In this document: in pieces, positions 34,087 through 42,449 of the stretch
Layout: every line of letters starts with the position of its first letter
Numbering within the stretch: position 1 is the stretch's first letter
Made by a program: the position numbers and the translations under genes
Notes under the pieces: generated by a model
What the model was told of the DNA's origin: nothing
Seen by the model: only the letters and a program-made list of their open reading frames with translations
Databases searched by the model: none
From: Pseudolysinimonas yzui
GTDB taxonomy: Bacteria; Actinomycetota; Actinomycetes; Actinomycetales; Microbacteriaceae
Length of the DNA stretch: 64,000 bases
Direction: 5' to 3'
Assembly (NCBI RefSeq): GCF_014653215.1
Contig: NZ_BNAI01000001.1
Span: 62,001 to 126,000, forward strand

Positions 34087-34968
34087 GTGTGGATTCGGAT
34101 CAGGGGGCTCTCCGTCGTCCTTCTCCTGCTGACCATCACGGGTTGCGCCGACCTTGCAGGGTCTCCCAGTCCGTCGCCGTCGCCCGCGGAATGGTTGCTC
34201 GAACGCATCACGACGCTGGACGGCGTGATCTCGGCTGACGCCTCTCCAAGTGACGAGTACCTGACCGTGTCTATCGCTCGGGATGCCGACGACCCGACCG
34301 TCCTCGCGGTCGCCCGCTCCGCAGCCGCGTGGGCCGATGAGGCAAACTGGCCGGGTTCAGTGACGCTGACCCGCGCCAGCACCGGTCTGGACCCCGAAAC
34401 CGACATGACACCCCTGTCGCCGTGGACCCAGGACATCTACCCCGGCGATCCCGCGGAGATCGAGGCGGACCTGACGCTGGTGCTCGCCCTCGAGAAGTTG
34501 CCGGATGTCGCGAGCGCCCACATCTCTGCAGAGGGTTGGCCATCGGTGCAGCTCACCTCGCTCGATACTTTCGCCTCGACCTTCCGCACACTGAGCGCGC
34601 TTCCTCAATTCGCCAAGGGGGCCGCGTACTCCTACGTCGGCGAGCTCCCGACCTTGCACGTCGTACACATCCCCGAGCGGATGTCGACCGAAGCCATCGA
34701 AGCCGTGATCAGGATCGCGGTCGAGAACCCCGAGGCCGAGGTCGAGCTGCAGTCGCTCACGTCGGAGGGCAACCGCTGGCCCGAGCTCTGGGTCGCACAT
34801 CTCACCGAAGAGCAGCGGGCCCGGGTCGACGCGCAACTGCGTGATCCGGCACTGGCCGACGCCGACCCCGAGGGCTACTCGATCCCGTTCCAGCTCTCGG
34901 TGCTCGGCCCGAACGGGCCGGAGCTCAGCTGGGGCACCTTCGGCGACGTTCCCGACACGTCGTCGTAG
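34087..34968 (+). CDS. Lipoprotein of unknown function
   Basis: This 293-residue protein has a signal peptide ending in the lipobox I-T-G-C (about residue 19), then a Ser/Pro linker, so it is probably anchored on the outer face of the membrane. The body holds repeated alpha/beta units with no motif I recognise. GTG start with GATACT 6 bases upstream. It stands alone downstream of the exonuclease pair. Confidence 0.7.
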   Translation: MWIRIRGLSVVLLLLTITGCADLAGSPSPSPSPAEWLLERITTLDGVISADASPSDEYLTVSIARDADDPTVLAVARSAAAWADEANWPGSVTLTRASTGLDPETDMTPLSPWTQDIYPGDPAEIEADLTLVLALEKLPDVASAHISAEGWPSVQLTSLDTFASTFRTLSALPQFAKGAAYSYVGELPTLHVVHIPERMSTEAIEAVIRIAVENPEAEVELQSLTSEGNRWPELWVAHLTEEQRARVDAQLRDPALADADPEGYSIPFQLSVLGPNGPELSWGTFGDVPDTSS

Positions 34969-34973
34969 CGTCG

Positions 34974-35285
34974 CTATTCGAGGTCGACCCAGCTCTGCCA
35001 GACGTCGTAGCCGGTGACGTCGTCGCCGGTGTTCTTCACCGTGATCGTCGAGCGCCAGCTGTCTTCGTTGTAGTTGTCGCGGGTGTAGGTGTGCTCGACT
35101 CGGGTGATCGCCACCTTGCCGCTCGAGGTTCCGTGCGGCCCGGATGCCGCGGGCGGCCGGGCCACCGCCCAGTAGGTCACGACGGTGTTCTGGGGTGGCT
35201 TGTTCCAGGTTCGGGCTTCGCTCGCGCCCGGTGCGAGCCCGTCGCGGCTGTAGATCTTGCGGATGCTGACGTGTCCTGCGGTCAT
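34974..35285 (-). CDS. Hypothetical protein, probable small beta-sandwich
   Basis: This 103-residue protein is without signal peptide or membrane segment. Alternating strands rich in Thr, Val, Trp and Tyr (TVVTYWAVARPP, VAITRVEHTYTRDNYN, STITVKNTGDDVTGYDVWQSW) suggest a beta-sandwich. ATG with GGGAG about 8 bases upstream. It lies 5 bases from the convergent lipoprotein gene. The family is not recognised. Confidence 0.6.
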   Translation of the reverse strand: MTAGHVSIRKIYSRDGLAPGASEARTWNKPPQNTVVTYWAVARPPAASGPHGTSSGKVAITRVEHTYTRDNYNEDSWRSTITVKNTGDDVTGYDVWQSWVDLE

Positions 35286-35352
35286 TCGTGCGCTCCCGGT
35301 CGAGCCGCTTCGGGAGTGCGAGCGGATGTCGCTGCGGTTGCCGTCAGCGTAG

Positions 35353-37992
35353 TCAGGCCCGGCGGCGGCGCACGAGACGTGCGGCCACCTTGTCGGCTTC
35401 GACGACCCCGAGCACCGTCACGCCCAGGCCGATCGCGATCAGCCATTGGATGCCGGTCAGCGGAGCGAAACCGAGCAGCGTCCAGCCGAGCGGGGTGGTG
35501 ACCGCGAGGATGTGCAGCGCGAGGGAGCCCGCGGCGGCCGCGAGCAGGAGCGGGTTCGTCGCGAGCGACTGGCGGAACACCGAACGGCGTTCCGAGCGCG
35601 CGTTGAAGGTCTGGAACAGGTTGAGGAACGCGAACGTCGTGAGGGCGAAGGTGCGTGCCTGGTCGACCGGAGCGCCCGTGGCGAGGGCACCGTGGAACGC
35701 GCCGAGCACGACCAGGCCCATCGAGGCCGCGGTCAGCACGACCCGCCCCCAGAGTCGCCGCGAGAGCAGCCCCGCGGCGTGTGAGCGGGGTGGGCGGTCG
35801 AGTTCGTCGCCGTCGCCGCGTTCGAAGGCGAGGGCGACATCCTGCACGCCGTTCGAGACCAGGTTGAACCAGATCATCTGCACCGGCAGGAAGATGAGCG
35901 GCCCGCCGACGGCGAGGTCGGCGACGACAGCGACGAACGCCGCGAACCCGGTGGAGAGCAGGAAGAAGGTGGCCTTCTGCACGGCGGCGAAGGTGATGCG
36001 CCCTTCGCGGACGGCGCCGACGATCGTGCGGAAGTCGTCATCGGTGAGCACGATGTCGGCGGCATCGCGGGCCACGTCGGTGCCGCCGCGCCCCATCGCG
36101 ACCCCGAGCGACGCGGCGCGGAGCGCGGGAGCGTCGTTGACGCCATCCCCGGTCACCGCCACGACTTCGCCGGCGGCTTCGAGGGCGCGCACGATGCGCA
36201 GCTTGTCGTGCGGGGTGACCCGTGCCGCCACCCGGCTGCCGCGCAGCCGACGCACCAGCGTGTCGTCGTCGATGGCGGCGAGTTCGGTGCCCGTGACCGG
36301 TTCGCCGGTCCCGCCGAGGCCGAGCCGTCGACCGACCGTGACCGCGGTGCGCGGATGATCGCCGGTGAGCATCATGACGGTCACCCCCGCCCGACGGCAA
36401 GCGGCGATCGCGTCGGCCACGCCGGCGCGCGGAGGATCCGACATCCCGATCAACCCGACGAACTCCAGGTCGCGCAGCGCGTCGAACAGGTCGTGCGGGT
36501 CATCGCCGGACGAGACTCGCCGGCGGGCGACGGCGAGCACGCGCATCCCCTCGGCGGCGAGAGCGTCGTGCGCCGCGTGCACCGCGTCGGCCTCGATCGG
36601 CACCGGCCCGGTCGCACCGGTCATCGTTGTCGATGCGGCGAGCACGAGGTCGGGGGCGCCCTTCAGCAGCAGCTGCGGGATGCCGTGCTCGTCGCGAACG
36701 GTCGTGGAACGTCGCCGCTCCGGCTCGTAGGGCGCGTGCGCGTTCGGCGTAGCCGAGAACTCCGCGTCGGCGAGGGCTGCGCCCCGCAGGGCGAGCGCCG
36801 CGATGGCGACATCGACGGGGTCGCCCACCAGGTCGCGGGTCGCCGGGTCGTGGTGCGCGTCGTTGCTGAGGGCGGCGACGCGCAGAACGTCACGGCATCC
36901 CGCTCCGAACTCGGGTTCGACGCCGGGGTCGACCACGGTCGAGTCGCGGGGCGACCAGATGCGTTCGACGGTCATGCGGTTCTCGGTCAGCGTGCCGGTC
37001 TTGTCGGAGGCGATCACGGTCGTCGAGCCGAGTGCTTCGACCGAGGGCAGGGTGCGCACGACGGCACGCTGTCGGGCCATCCGCGACACACCCAGGCTGA
37101 GGGCGACGGTGAGCACGATCGGGAGGCCCTCGGGCACGGCGGCGACCGCGAGCGACACGGCGGTGAGGAAGGCGGTGCCGAAGCCGTGGCCGAGCAGCAC
37201 GCCCGCGACGAGCACCCCCGCGGCGACGACCCCCACGAAGATGCCGAGCTTGGTCTCGAATCGGCGCATGAGTCGTTGCAGCGGCGTCGGCGTGTCGGCC
37301 GAGCGCACGAGGGTGTCGATCACCCCCATCACCGTGGCGGCACCGGTCGCGACGACCACCCCTTCCGCGCGGCCCGAGACGACGAGGGTGCCGCCCCACG
37401 CCATCCCCGCCTGCTCGGCCGCCGGCGTCGACTCGGGGGTCGCCTCGGGAGACTTGGCGACCGGCACCGACTCGCCGGTGAGCAGCGACTCGTCGAGGCG
37501 CAGGCGGTTGGTCGTGAGCAGCCGCAGGTCGGCGGGCACGCGGGCGCCCGACTCGAGCACGACGATGTCGCCGACGACGATCGACTCGGTCGACACGGCA
37601 CGCACGACGCCGGATCGCCGCACGTGGGAGGTGCCCACCTGGAACCGGCGCAACGCGGCGACGTCGCGTGCTGCGCGCATCTCCTGCGTGAACCCGAGGC
37701 TGACGTCGGCGAGCACCGCGACGAGGATGGCGATCGCATCGATCCAGCGCTGCAGCACCGCGGTGAGGGCGGCGGAGGCGAGCAGCAGCAGGATGATGAC
37801 GCTCGCGAACTGACGGCCGAGAACGTGCCACCACGGCTCGAGGGTGCGCGTCGTGAGAGCGTTGGCGCCGTCGCGCCGCAACCGGTCGGCGACCTCGGCG
37901 TCCGACAGGCCCGTCGGGCGGCCCCCGACGGCGGTCAGGGCGTCGACCGCCGGCTTCGCGTGCCACTCGGTCGCGGCGGAATCGTCGTTCAT
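35353..37992 (-). CDS. Cation-transporting P-type ATPase (P2-like)
   Basis: This 879-residue ten-helix ATPase has the actuator motif T-G-E-S, phosphorylation motif D330-K-T-G-T-L-T, hinge T-G-D-G-V-N-D-A-P and the M4 ion-site P-E-G-L-P. This is the layout of Ca2+/Mg2+/Na+ pumps such as mycobacterial CtpF. In M6 the usual N-L-V-T-D is N-L-V-S-N, so the ion cannot be assumed to be Ca2+. Last gene of a four-gene operon, 7 bases after the esterase-like gene. Confidence 0.9.
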   Translation of the reverse strand: MNDDSAATEWHAKPAVDALTAVGGRPTGLSDAEVADRLRRDGANALTTRTLEPWWHVLGRQFASVIILLLLASAALTAVLQRWIDAIAILVAVLADVSLGFTQEMRAARDVAALRRFQVGTSHVRRSGVVRAVSTESIVVGDIVVLESGARVPADLRLLTTNRLRLDESLLTGESVPVAKSPEATPESTPAAEQAGMAWGGTLVVSGRAEGVVVATGAATVMGVIDTLVRSADTPTPLQRLMRRFETKLGIFVGVVAAGVLVAGVLLGHGFGTAFLTAVSLAVAAVPEGLPIVLTVALSLGVSRMARQRAVVRTLPSVEALGSTTVIASDKTGTLTENRMTVERIWSPRDSTVVDPGVEPEFGAGCRDVLRVAALSNDAHHDPATRDLVGDPVDVAIAALALRGAALADAEFSATPNAHAPYEPERRRSTTVRDEHGIPQLLLKGAPDLVLAASTTMTGATGPVPIEADAVHAAHDALAAEGMRVLAVARRRVSSGDDPHDLFDALRDLEFVGLIGMSDPPRAGVADAIAACRRAGVTVMMLTGDHPRTAVTVGRRLGLGGTGEPVTGTELAAIDDDTLVRRLRGSRVAARVTPHDKLRIVRALEAAGEVVAVTGDGVNDAPALRAASLGVAMGRGGTDVARDAADIVLTDDDFRTIVGAVREGRITFAAVQKATFFLLSTGFAAFVAVVADLAVGGPLIFLPVQMIWFNLVSNGVQDVALAFERGDGDELDRPPRSHAAGLLSRRLWGRVVLTAASMGLVVLGAFHGALATGAPVDQARTFALTTFAFLNLFQTFNARSERRSVFRQSLATNPLLLAAAAGSLALHILAVTTPLGWTLLGFAPLTGIQWLIAIGLGVTVLGVVEADKVAARLVRRRRA

Positions 37993-37999
37993 CCGGGCG

Positions 38000-39301
38000 T
38001 CAGAAACCGGTGGGTTCGGTCTCGAACTCCGGCTCGTCCGGCGGACCCTCGTGGTGCAGCGGGGTGAGCGCCGAGGTCTCTTCGAGCCACAGCAGGGCGT
38101 CGTATCGGCGACCCATGATGGTGGGAACGTAGTTGCCCGCCTCGCGCTGCGGCGAGTAGACGACCCCGATGGCCCGATGACCGGCCGCCGTCGACAGCCA
38201 GGTGCGGGCCCGGTCGTCGCCGAAGTCGAGAAGAGCGGGCGCGTGCAACGCCTCGTGAAGCAGGTCTTCGTGGCTTCCCGGTCGGGCTTCGGGCACCGGC
38301 ATCCGCTGCTCCGGCGAACCCCAGTGCGACCCGGCGATCACCTCGCCCCGATACCCGGCGAAGCCGACCAACAGCACCCCCTCGTCGCCGTGACGTTCGC
38401 GCAGCAGCTGCCCCACGTTGACCATCCCCTCGCCCGCCATCGGCGTGCCGCGGGCATCGCCGACGTGGGTGTTGTGCTCCCAGATCACGCCCTTCGCGGC
38501 GGGGCGGTGGCGCCGGGTGAGGCGGTCGATCGTGTCGGCCATGTGGATGTCGCGGATGTTCCACGACTCGCGGTCGGTGCGCACCATCGCCCGGTAATAC
38601 CGCTCGGCGCCGACCGCGATCGCCGCGTTCTGTGCCGCGTCGAAGGCGTCGTCGCCGTCGGACGCGGCCAGCTGGCGCACTTCGACGAGCAGATCGACGA
38701 CATCCAGCTCGCACGATCGGGGAACCAGCCGGGTGCTCCAGGCGTAGCGGTGCGGGTCTTCCTGGTACGGCTGGAAGCACTCCCAGGCGCGCATCGCGTC
38801 GGGCAGGGCATCCGGCGCGTGTGCGCCGACCCAGCCGATGACGCGGTCGAGCGAGTCCCAGAGCGAGTAGACGTCGAGTCCGTAGAAGCCGACCTGCGCC
38901 GCCTCGGGCCGGTCGGCATTCCAGGCGCGCAGCCAGTCGATGAACTCGGCGACCTCGGCGTTCGCCCACATCCAGGTCGGCCAGCGGTCGAAACCGGCCA
39001 GCAGGGTGCGGGCGTCGAGGTGCTGGTCCGCGAGCCCCCGCACCCACCTGTCGATCCGCCAGCAGTCGGGCCAGTCGCCTTCGACGCCGATCCAGCCGAC
39101 GTCCTGCTCCTGGATGAGTCGTCGCGTCAGCCGACTGCGCCAGTCGTAGTAGTCGTGGGTTCCGTGGCTCGCCTCGCCGATCGCCACGAACCGCCGGTCG
39201 CGGGCCCGGGCGACGAGCGGGTCGAGGTCGGCGTCGGTCGTGAGCGGGCGGGCGAGCGAACGGATGTCGGCGACCCGCGCGGCCGGCGAGCGGTCGATCA
39301 C
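38000..39301 (-). CDS. Erythromycin-esterase-like protein
   Basis: This 433-residue protein of the Ere/ChaN-like superfamily carries G-E-A-S-H-G-T-H-D-Y near residue 36 (catalytic Glu/His block), FYGLDVYSL and W-E-H-N-T-H-V-G-D-A. It is related to the C-terminal half of M. tuberculosis Rv2030c, where it is fused to a phosphoribosyltransferase; here the two are separate genes with a 4-base overlap. GTG start. Macrolide hydrolysis is not implied. Confidence 0.87.
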   Translation of the reverse strand: MIDRSPAARVADIRSLARPLTTDADLDPLVARARDRRFVAIGEASHGTHDYYDWRSRLTRRLIQEQDVGWIGVEGDWPDCWRIDRWVRGLADQHLDARTLLAGFDRWPTWMWANAEVAEFIDWLRAWNADRPEAAQVGFYGLDVYSLWDSLDRVIGWVGAHAPDALPDAMRAWECFQPYQEDPHRYAWSTRLVPRSCELDVVDLLVEVRQLAASDGDDAFDAAQNAAIAVGAERYYRAMVRTDRESWNIRDIHMADTIDRLTRRHRPAAKGVIWEHNTHVGDARGTPMAGEGMVNVGQLLRERHGDEGVLLVGFAGYRGEVIAGSHWGSPEQRMPVPEARPGSHEDLLHEALHAPALLDFGDDRARTWLSTAAGHRAIGVVYSPQREAGNYVPTIMGRRYDALLWLEETSALTPLHHEGPPDEPEFETEPTGF

Positions 39302-39954
39302 GGCGCACCTCCCGCCATCCGGCGGCGAGCCGCGGCGAGCAGCGTGGCGACCTCTTCCTCCGAGGTCTGCCCGAAGTCGCGATAGTGGGCGCCGACCGCA
39401 TAGAAGCCGGGGGGCTGGATGAGGCACACGACGTCGTCGGCCCCGCCGACCCGGGGCACCGCGTCGGGCCCGCCGACGGGAGCGGCGACGATCACCCGGG
39501 CCGCGCCGAGCTGCCGGGCCACCCCGCACGCGGCCGTCGCCGTCGCTCCGGTCGCGATCCCGTCGTCGACGATGATCGCGGTGCGCCCGGTGAGGTCGAG
39601 TCGCTCAGCGCCGGTGCGGAATCGCGCCACCCGCGAGTCGAGGGTCGCGCGCTCCTGGCGCTCCACGGCATCCACGTCGGCCGCGCTCACGCCCGCCCGG
39701 GCGACGAGCGCCTCGTCGAGTACCCGCACCCCGCCTTCGCCGATCGCCCCCATCGCGACCTCCGGCTGGAACGGGATGCCGAGTTTGCGCACCACGATGA
39801 GATCGAGCGGCGCCTCGAGGGCCGCGGCGACCTCGGCGGCCACCGGCACGCCCCCGCGCGGCAGCCCGAGTACGACGACATCCGGCCCGCGCAGCGACGT
39901 CAGCCGAGCGGCGAGTCGTCGTCCGGCATCCGCGCGGTCCAGGAACTCGTGCAC
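39298..39954 (-). CDS. Phosphoribosyltransferase-fold protein
   Basis: This 218-residue type I PRTase has the PRPP-binding loop I-I-V-D-D-G-I-A-T-G-A-T near residue 128 and the N-terminal VLGLPRGGVPVAAEVA. GTG at 39954 is chosen because it falls just after the stop of the upstream gene; the frame itself runs on. Proteins of this kind accompany or are fused to erythromycin-esterase-like domains. The base acceptor is unknown. Confidence 0.85.
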   Translation of the reverse strand: MHEFLDRADAGRRLAARLTSLRGPDVVVLGLPRGGVPVAAEVAAALEAPLDLIVVRKLGIPFQPEVAMGAIGEGGVRVLDEALVARAGVSAADVDAVERQERATLDSRVARFRTGAERLDLTGRTAIIVDDGIATGATATAACGVARQLGAARVIVAAPVGGPDAVPRVGGADDVVCLIQPPGFYAVGAHYRDFGQTSEEEVATLLAAARRRMAGGAP

Positions 39955-39965
39955 GGCGCTGCCCG

Positions 39966-41099
39966 TCAGCTCCGGGAGCGCGGCGCTGCCTGCTCCGAGG
40001 GTCGGTTCGCGTACCGCAGTACGGCGGCGACCGGGTCGGTCGTCGGCAGGTCGTCGGCGTGCACGGGAACGATCGTCGCATCGGTGGCCAGTGCCGAGCG
40101 CACGATCTCGTCGACCAGGTCGATGGTCGCCGGCCCGAACGACGTCTCGGCGTCGATCGGATGCCGCTCGTCGACGTCGACGAAGAGCGTGTCGACGGCG
40201 CCGGCCCGCGCCCGCTCCGCGACCTCGTGGAGTTCGGCCGCGACGAGGCCGCGGGCGGGGAGCTCCGAGAAGCGGGCGAGCTGCGCCTCCACCCCGGTGC
40301 GCCGATGCTGTTCGATCGCGGGCGCGGCGAGGTCGGCGAGCTCGTACGGCGTGTCGCCGTCGTGGTTGCCGGTGATCGTCGCCGCCGCCACCAGCGGATG
40401 GCGGGTGGCGGTGCGGAAGATGCTCGCGAGCGGCTCGGCCGCGGCGATGACGAGAAGCGTCCCCTCGCGGCGCAGCACCGGCGCGATGGCCTCGTCGATC
40501 ATGCGGCAGTACTGCAGCAGGCGCCCCTTGGGATCCTCGGAGGTACGCAGGTGGGAGAGGGTCTGCCGGTCGTTGCCGAGGTCGAGGGCAAGGGCATCCT
40601 CGAAGTCGCGCGGGAGCCCCGGAACGTCGACGGTCGTGACGGGACGCGCGCTCGCGTCGATGAGCCGCACCTCGGATTCGGACAGGGCGAGCACCATGAC
40701 CGGCGGATGAAGGCCGAGCACGCCTTCGAGCAACGGTCCGATGAGGAAGCGGTCGCCGACGCCCACCCAGGGTTTCGGCGACGTCGTGAGCACGTACGAC
40801 TCGAGGTCGCGATCGGTCGCGAAGATCGCGACGGCGCGAGCGTGCGGGTCGAGTTGTCCCGGCTCCTCGACGGAGTGTTCCGCGACCTGCTCGAGCCGAC
40901 TGCGCACTGCCGCGACGATGTCGGGTGTCGCCCCGACCCGACGCAACTGTTCGGCGGCGGAGCGGATCTGCGACCCGGCGGCCGCCGACTGGTGATTGCC
41001 GCGTGCCCAGTCGTCGGCGGCGCCGTAGATGGTGACGCACCACGGGGCGCGGATCTCACCGAGACGCCTGACGTCTCGGGACTGCGGTCGGATCAACAT
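39966..41099 (-). CDS. baeRF-like (bacterial eRF1-type release-factor homologue) protein
   Basis: This 377-residue soluble protein has a central segment KPWVGVGDRFLIGPLLEGV and a C-terminal Rossmann-like block (VDTLFVDVDERHPI... ATDATIVPVHADDLP... VAAVLRY), typical of baeRF proteins related to eRF1 domains and to M. tuberculosis Rv2629. The in-frame ATG at 41195 is less likely; ATG 41099 has GAGGGAG upstream. First gene of the operon; a ribosome-associated stress role is inferred from family. Confidence 0.75.
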   Translation of the reverse strand: MLIRPQSRDVRRLGEIRAPWCVTIYGAADDWARGNHQSAAAGSQIRSAAEQLRRVGATPDIVAAVRSRLEQVAEHSVEEPGQLDPHARAVAIFATDRDLESYVLTTSPKPWVGVGDRFLIGPLLEGVLGLHPPVMVLALSESEVRLIDASARPVTTVDVPGLPRDFEDALALDLGNDRQTLSHLRTSEDPKGRLLQYCRMIDEAIAPVLRREGTLLVIAAAEPLASIFRTATRHPLVAAATITGNHDGDTPYELADLAAPAIEQHRRTGVEAQLARFSELPARGLVAAELHEVAERARAGAVDTLFVDVDERHPIDAETSFGPATIDLVDEIVRSALATDATIVPVHADDLPTTDPVAAVLRYANRPSEQAAPRSRS

Positions 41100-41165
41100 G
41101 CGGCTCAACTCCCTCGGCTGCGGGCCCCTGGTTGTGAGCATCCTTCCGCCCCGCGAACAGGGGGT

Positions 41166-41185
41166 ACAGGGCACAAGGTCCCGGC
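41166..41185 (-). promoter_or_regulatory. Partial DosR-like box upstream of the baeRF operon
   Basis: The minus strand reads GGGACCTTGTGCCC at 41182-41169. The mycobacterial DosR core is GGGACNNNNGTCCC, so one half-site is intact and the other differs at two positions. It lies 67 bases before the baeRF start, in the only promoter gap of this operon. Confidence 0.35.
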
Positions 41186-41195
41186 ACCCCGCCAC

Positions 41196-41984
41196 TCACT
41201 CAGCGACGATCTCGACGCTTCCGTTGACGCTGTGGGCCGAGATGCTGCGATCCGCATCCGGGTCGTTGGTCACCCGCACGAGGTCGACGGAGCCGTTCGT
41301 CGTCTGCGCGTCGATCGCGTAGGGCTCGTCGTCGTCGGGCAGGGTGATCGCGACCGACCCGTTCGTGGTGCGTGCCTCGACCCGGTCGGGGGCTGTGGCG
41401 AAGCTCAGGCTCACCGCGCCGTTGGTCGTCGCCCCGACGACGTCGGTCGACGACGCGTCGGTCACCGTGACCGAGCCGTTGGTCGTCGACAGCGCGAGGT
41501 CGCCCTCCGCACCGCTGACGTCGATGCCGCCGTTAGTCGTGATGACGTCGATGGCGCCGGTCACCCCGTCGATCGAGATGCGGCCGTTGGTGCCGACGAT
41601 GTCGAGGTCGAGGTCTGCGGGGAGTTCGACGGTCACCTCGACCGAGCAGATCGAGAAGGGGATCGTCGGGCATCCGCCGGTCATGCGGGTCAGGCCGTTC
41701 GATGTCGTGGTCGTCACCTCGGGCGCGCCGAACAGGTAGGCGCCGTCGACCTCGATCCTCACGTCGTCGCGGTCGGAGGCGACGAAGGTGAGTTCTGCGG
41801 TGGGGATGTCGACCTCGAGGCGATCCCCGATCTCGACCGTCTGATCGGTGTGCACCTGCGACCGCACGACGGTGGCGATGACGGCCGCACCCACGGCCAG
41901 CAGCACGAGGGCGGCGATCACGATGAGCACGGCGATGAGCGCGCCGTTTCGACGCGCGGGCGCTTGCGGAGTCTCTGCTGTCAT
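41196..41984 (-). CDS. DUF4097-type beta-helix protein with TTNG repeats
   Basis: This 262-residue protein has one N-terminal transmembrane helix (about 15-42, RRNGALIAVLIVIAALVLL...) and an extracytoplasmic domain made of short strands marked by recurring T-T-N-G-x-[VI] units: at least seven, as in TTNGGI, TTNGSV and TTNGAV. This is the putative adhesin / DUF4097 right-handed beta fold. ATG at 41984 is chosen because TACCGT lies 7 bases before it. It diverges from a PadR regulator. Confidence 0.82.
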   Translation of the reverse strand: MTAETPQAPARRNGALIAVLIVIAALVLLAVGAAVIATVVRSQVHTDQTVEIGDRLEVDIPTAELTFVASDRDDVRIEVDGAYLFGAPEVTTTTSNGLTRMTGGCPTIPFSICSVEVTVELPADLDLDIVGTNGRISIDGVTGAIDVITTNGGIDVSGAEGDLALSTTNGSVTVTDASSTDVVGATTNGAVSLSFATAPDRVEARTTNGSVAITLPDDDEPYAIDAQTTNGSVDLVRVTNDPDADRSISAHSVNGSVEIVAE

Positions 41985-41991
41985 GCCCGGG

Positions 41992-41997
41992 ACGGTA
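41992..41997 (-). promoter_or_regulatory. Candidate -10 box of the DUF4097 gene
   Basis: TACCGT (minus strand) lies 7 bases before the ATG at 41984, consistent with a leaderless or near-leaderless mRNA. Confidence 0.4.
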
Positions 41998-42066
41998 GCC
42001 ACCGGCGCGGGCGACGGGCAGGGCCGTTGGTCCCTCGTGTCTGAGAATTTACATAGAACAGCTAGG

Positions 42067-42074
42067 CGTATACG
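42067..42074. promoter_or_regulatory. CGTATACG palindrome, candidate PadR operator core
   Basis: CGTATACG is a perfect 8-base palindrome 14 bases upstream of the TATCAT -10 of padR. PadR proteins commonly autoregulate from such AT-centred palindromes. Confidence 0.35.
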
Positions 42075-42087
42075 TAGCACCGCGAGG

Positions 42088-42093
42088 TATCAT
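42088..42093 (+). promoter_or_regulatory. Candidate -10 box of padR
   Basis: TATCAT lies exactly 6 bases before the GTG at 42100, pointing to a leaderless mRNA and deciding that start. Confidence 0.5.
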
Positions 42094-42099
42094 CGGGTC

Positions 42100-42447
42100 G
42101 TGAACATCGACAAGGATCTCGTCGCCGCGATGGCGACGCCTCTCGTGCTCGCGATCCTCGCCGAGGGCTCCAGCTACGGCTACGCCATCCTCAAGCGAGT
42201 GCGCGACGTCTCGGCGGGGGAGGTGCAGTGGACCGACGGGATGCTCTATCCCCTGTTGCACCGTCTCGAGCGCCTCGGCCACATCGTCGCCGAATGGGGC
42301 GAATCGCCCGAAGGCCGGCGCCGCAAGTACTACCGCATCACCGATTCCGGCCGCGCCCAGCTCGCCGACCAGCGCCGCCAGTGGGAGACCGCCACGCGCA
42401 CCCTCGGCGGCATCTGGGGCTTCGCCCTTCCGGCGACGGGAGCCTGA
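42100..42447 (+). CDS. PadR-family transcriptional regulator
   Basis: This 115-residue winged-helix regulator has PLVLAILAEGSSYGYAILKRV, then WTDGMLYPLLHRLERLGHI and the wing RRRKYYRITDSGRAQL. The open frame continues upstream, but the family begins at this GTG. It is followed 2 bases later by a membrane protein with a permease-prefix-like domain, the standard PadR partner. It probably senses an envelope or drug signal. Confidence 0.9.
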   Translation: MNIDKDLVAAMATPLVLAILAEGSSYGYAILKRVRDVSAGEVQWTDGMLYPLLHRLERLGHIVAEWGESPEGRRRKYYRITDSGRAQLADQRRQWETATRTLGGIWGFALPATGA

Positions 42448-42449
42448 CC

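Noticed and set aside
36208-38067. 619-codon plus frame opposite the P-type ATPase
   Set aside because: Antisense shadow; all P-type ATPase motifs are on the minus strand.
41260-41600. Regular short repeats that could suggest a CRISPR array
   Set aside because: The periodicity comes from TTNG codons within a protein. The units are not identical at the DNA level and there are no spacers of constant length.
40059-42044. 661-codon plus frame over the baeRF and TTNG-repeat genes
   Set aside because: It crosses two well-supported minus-strand genes and their promoter gap, and its repeats mirror the TTNG units.
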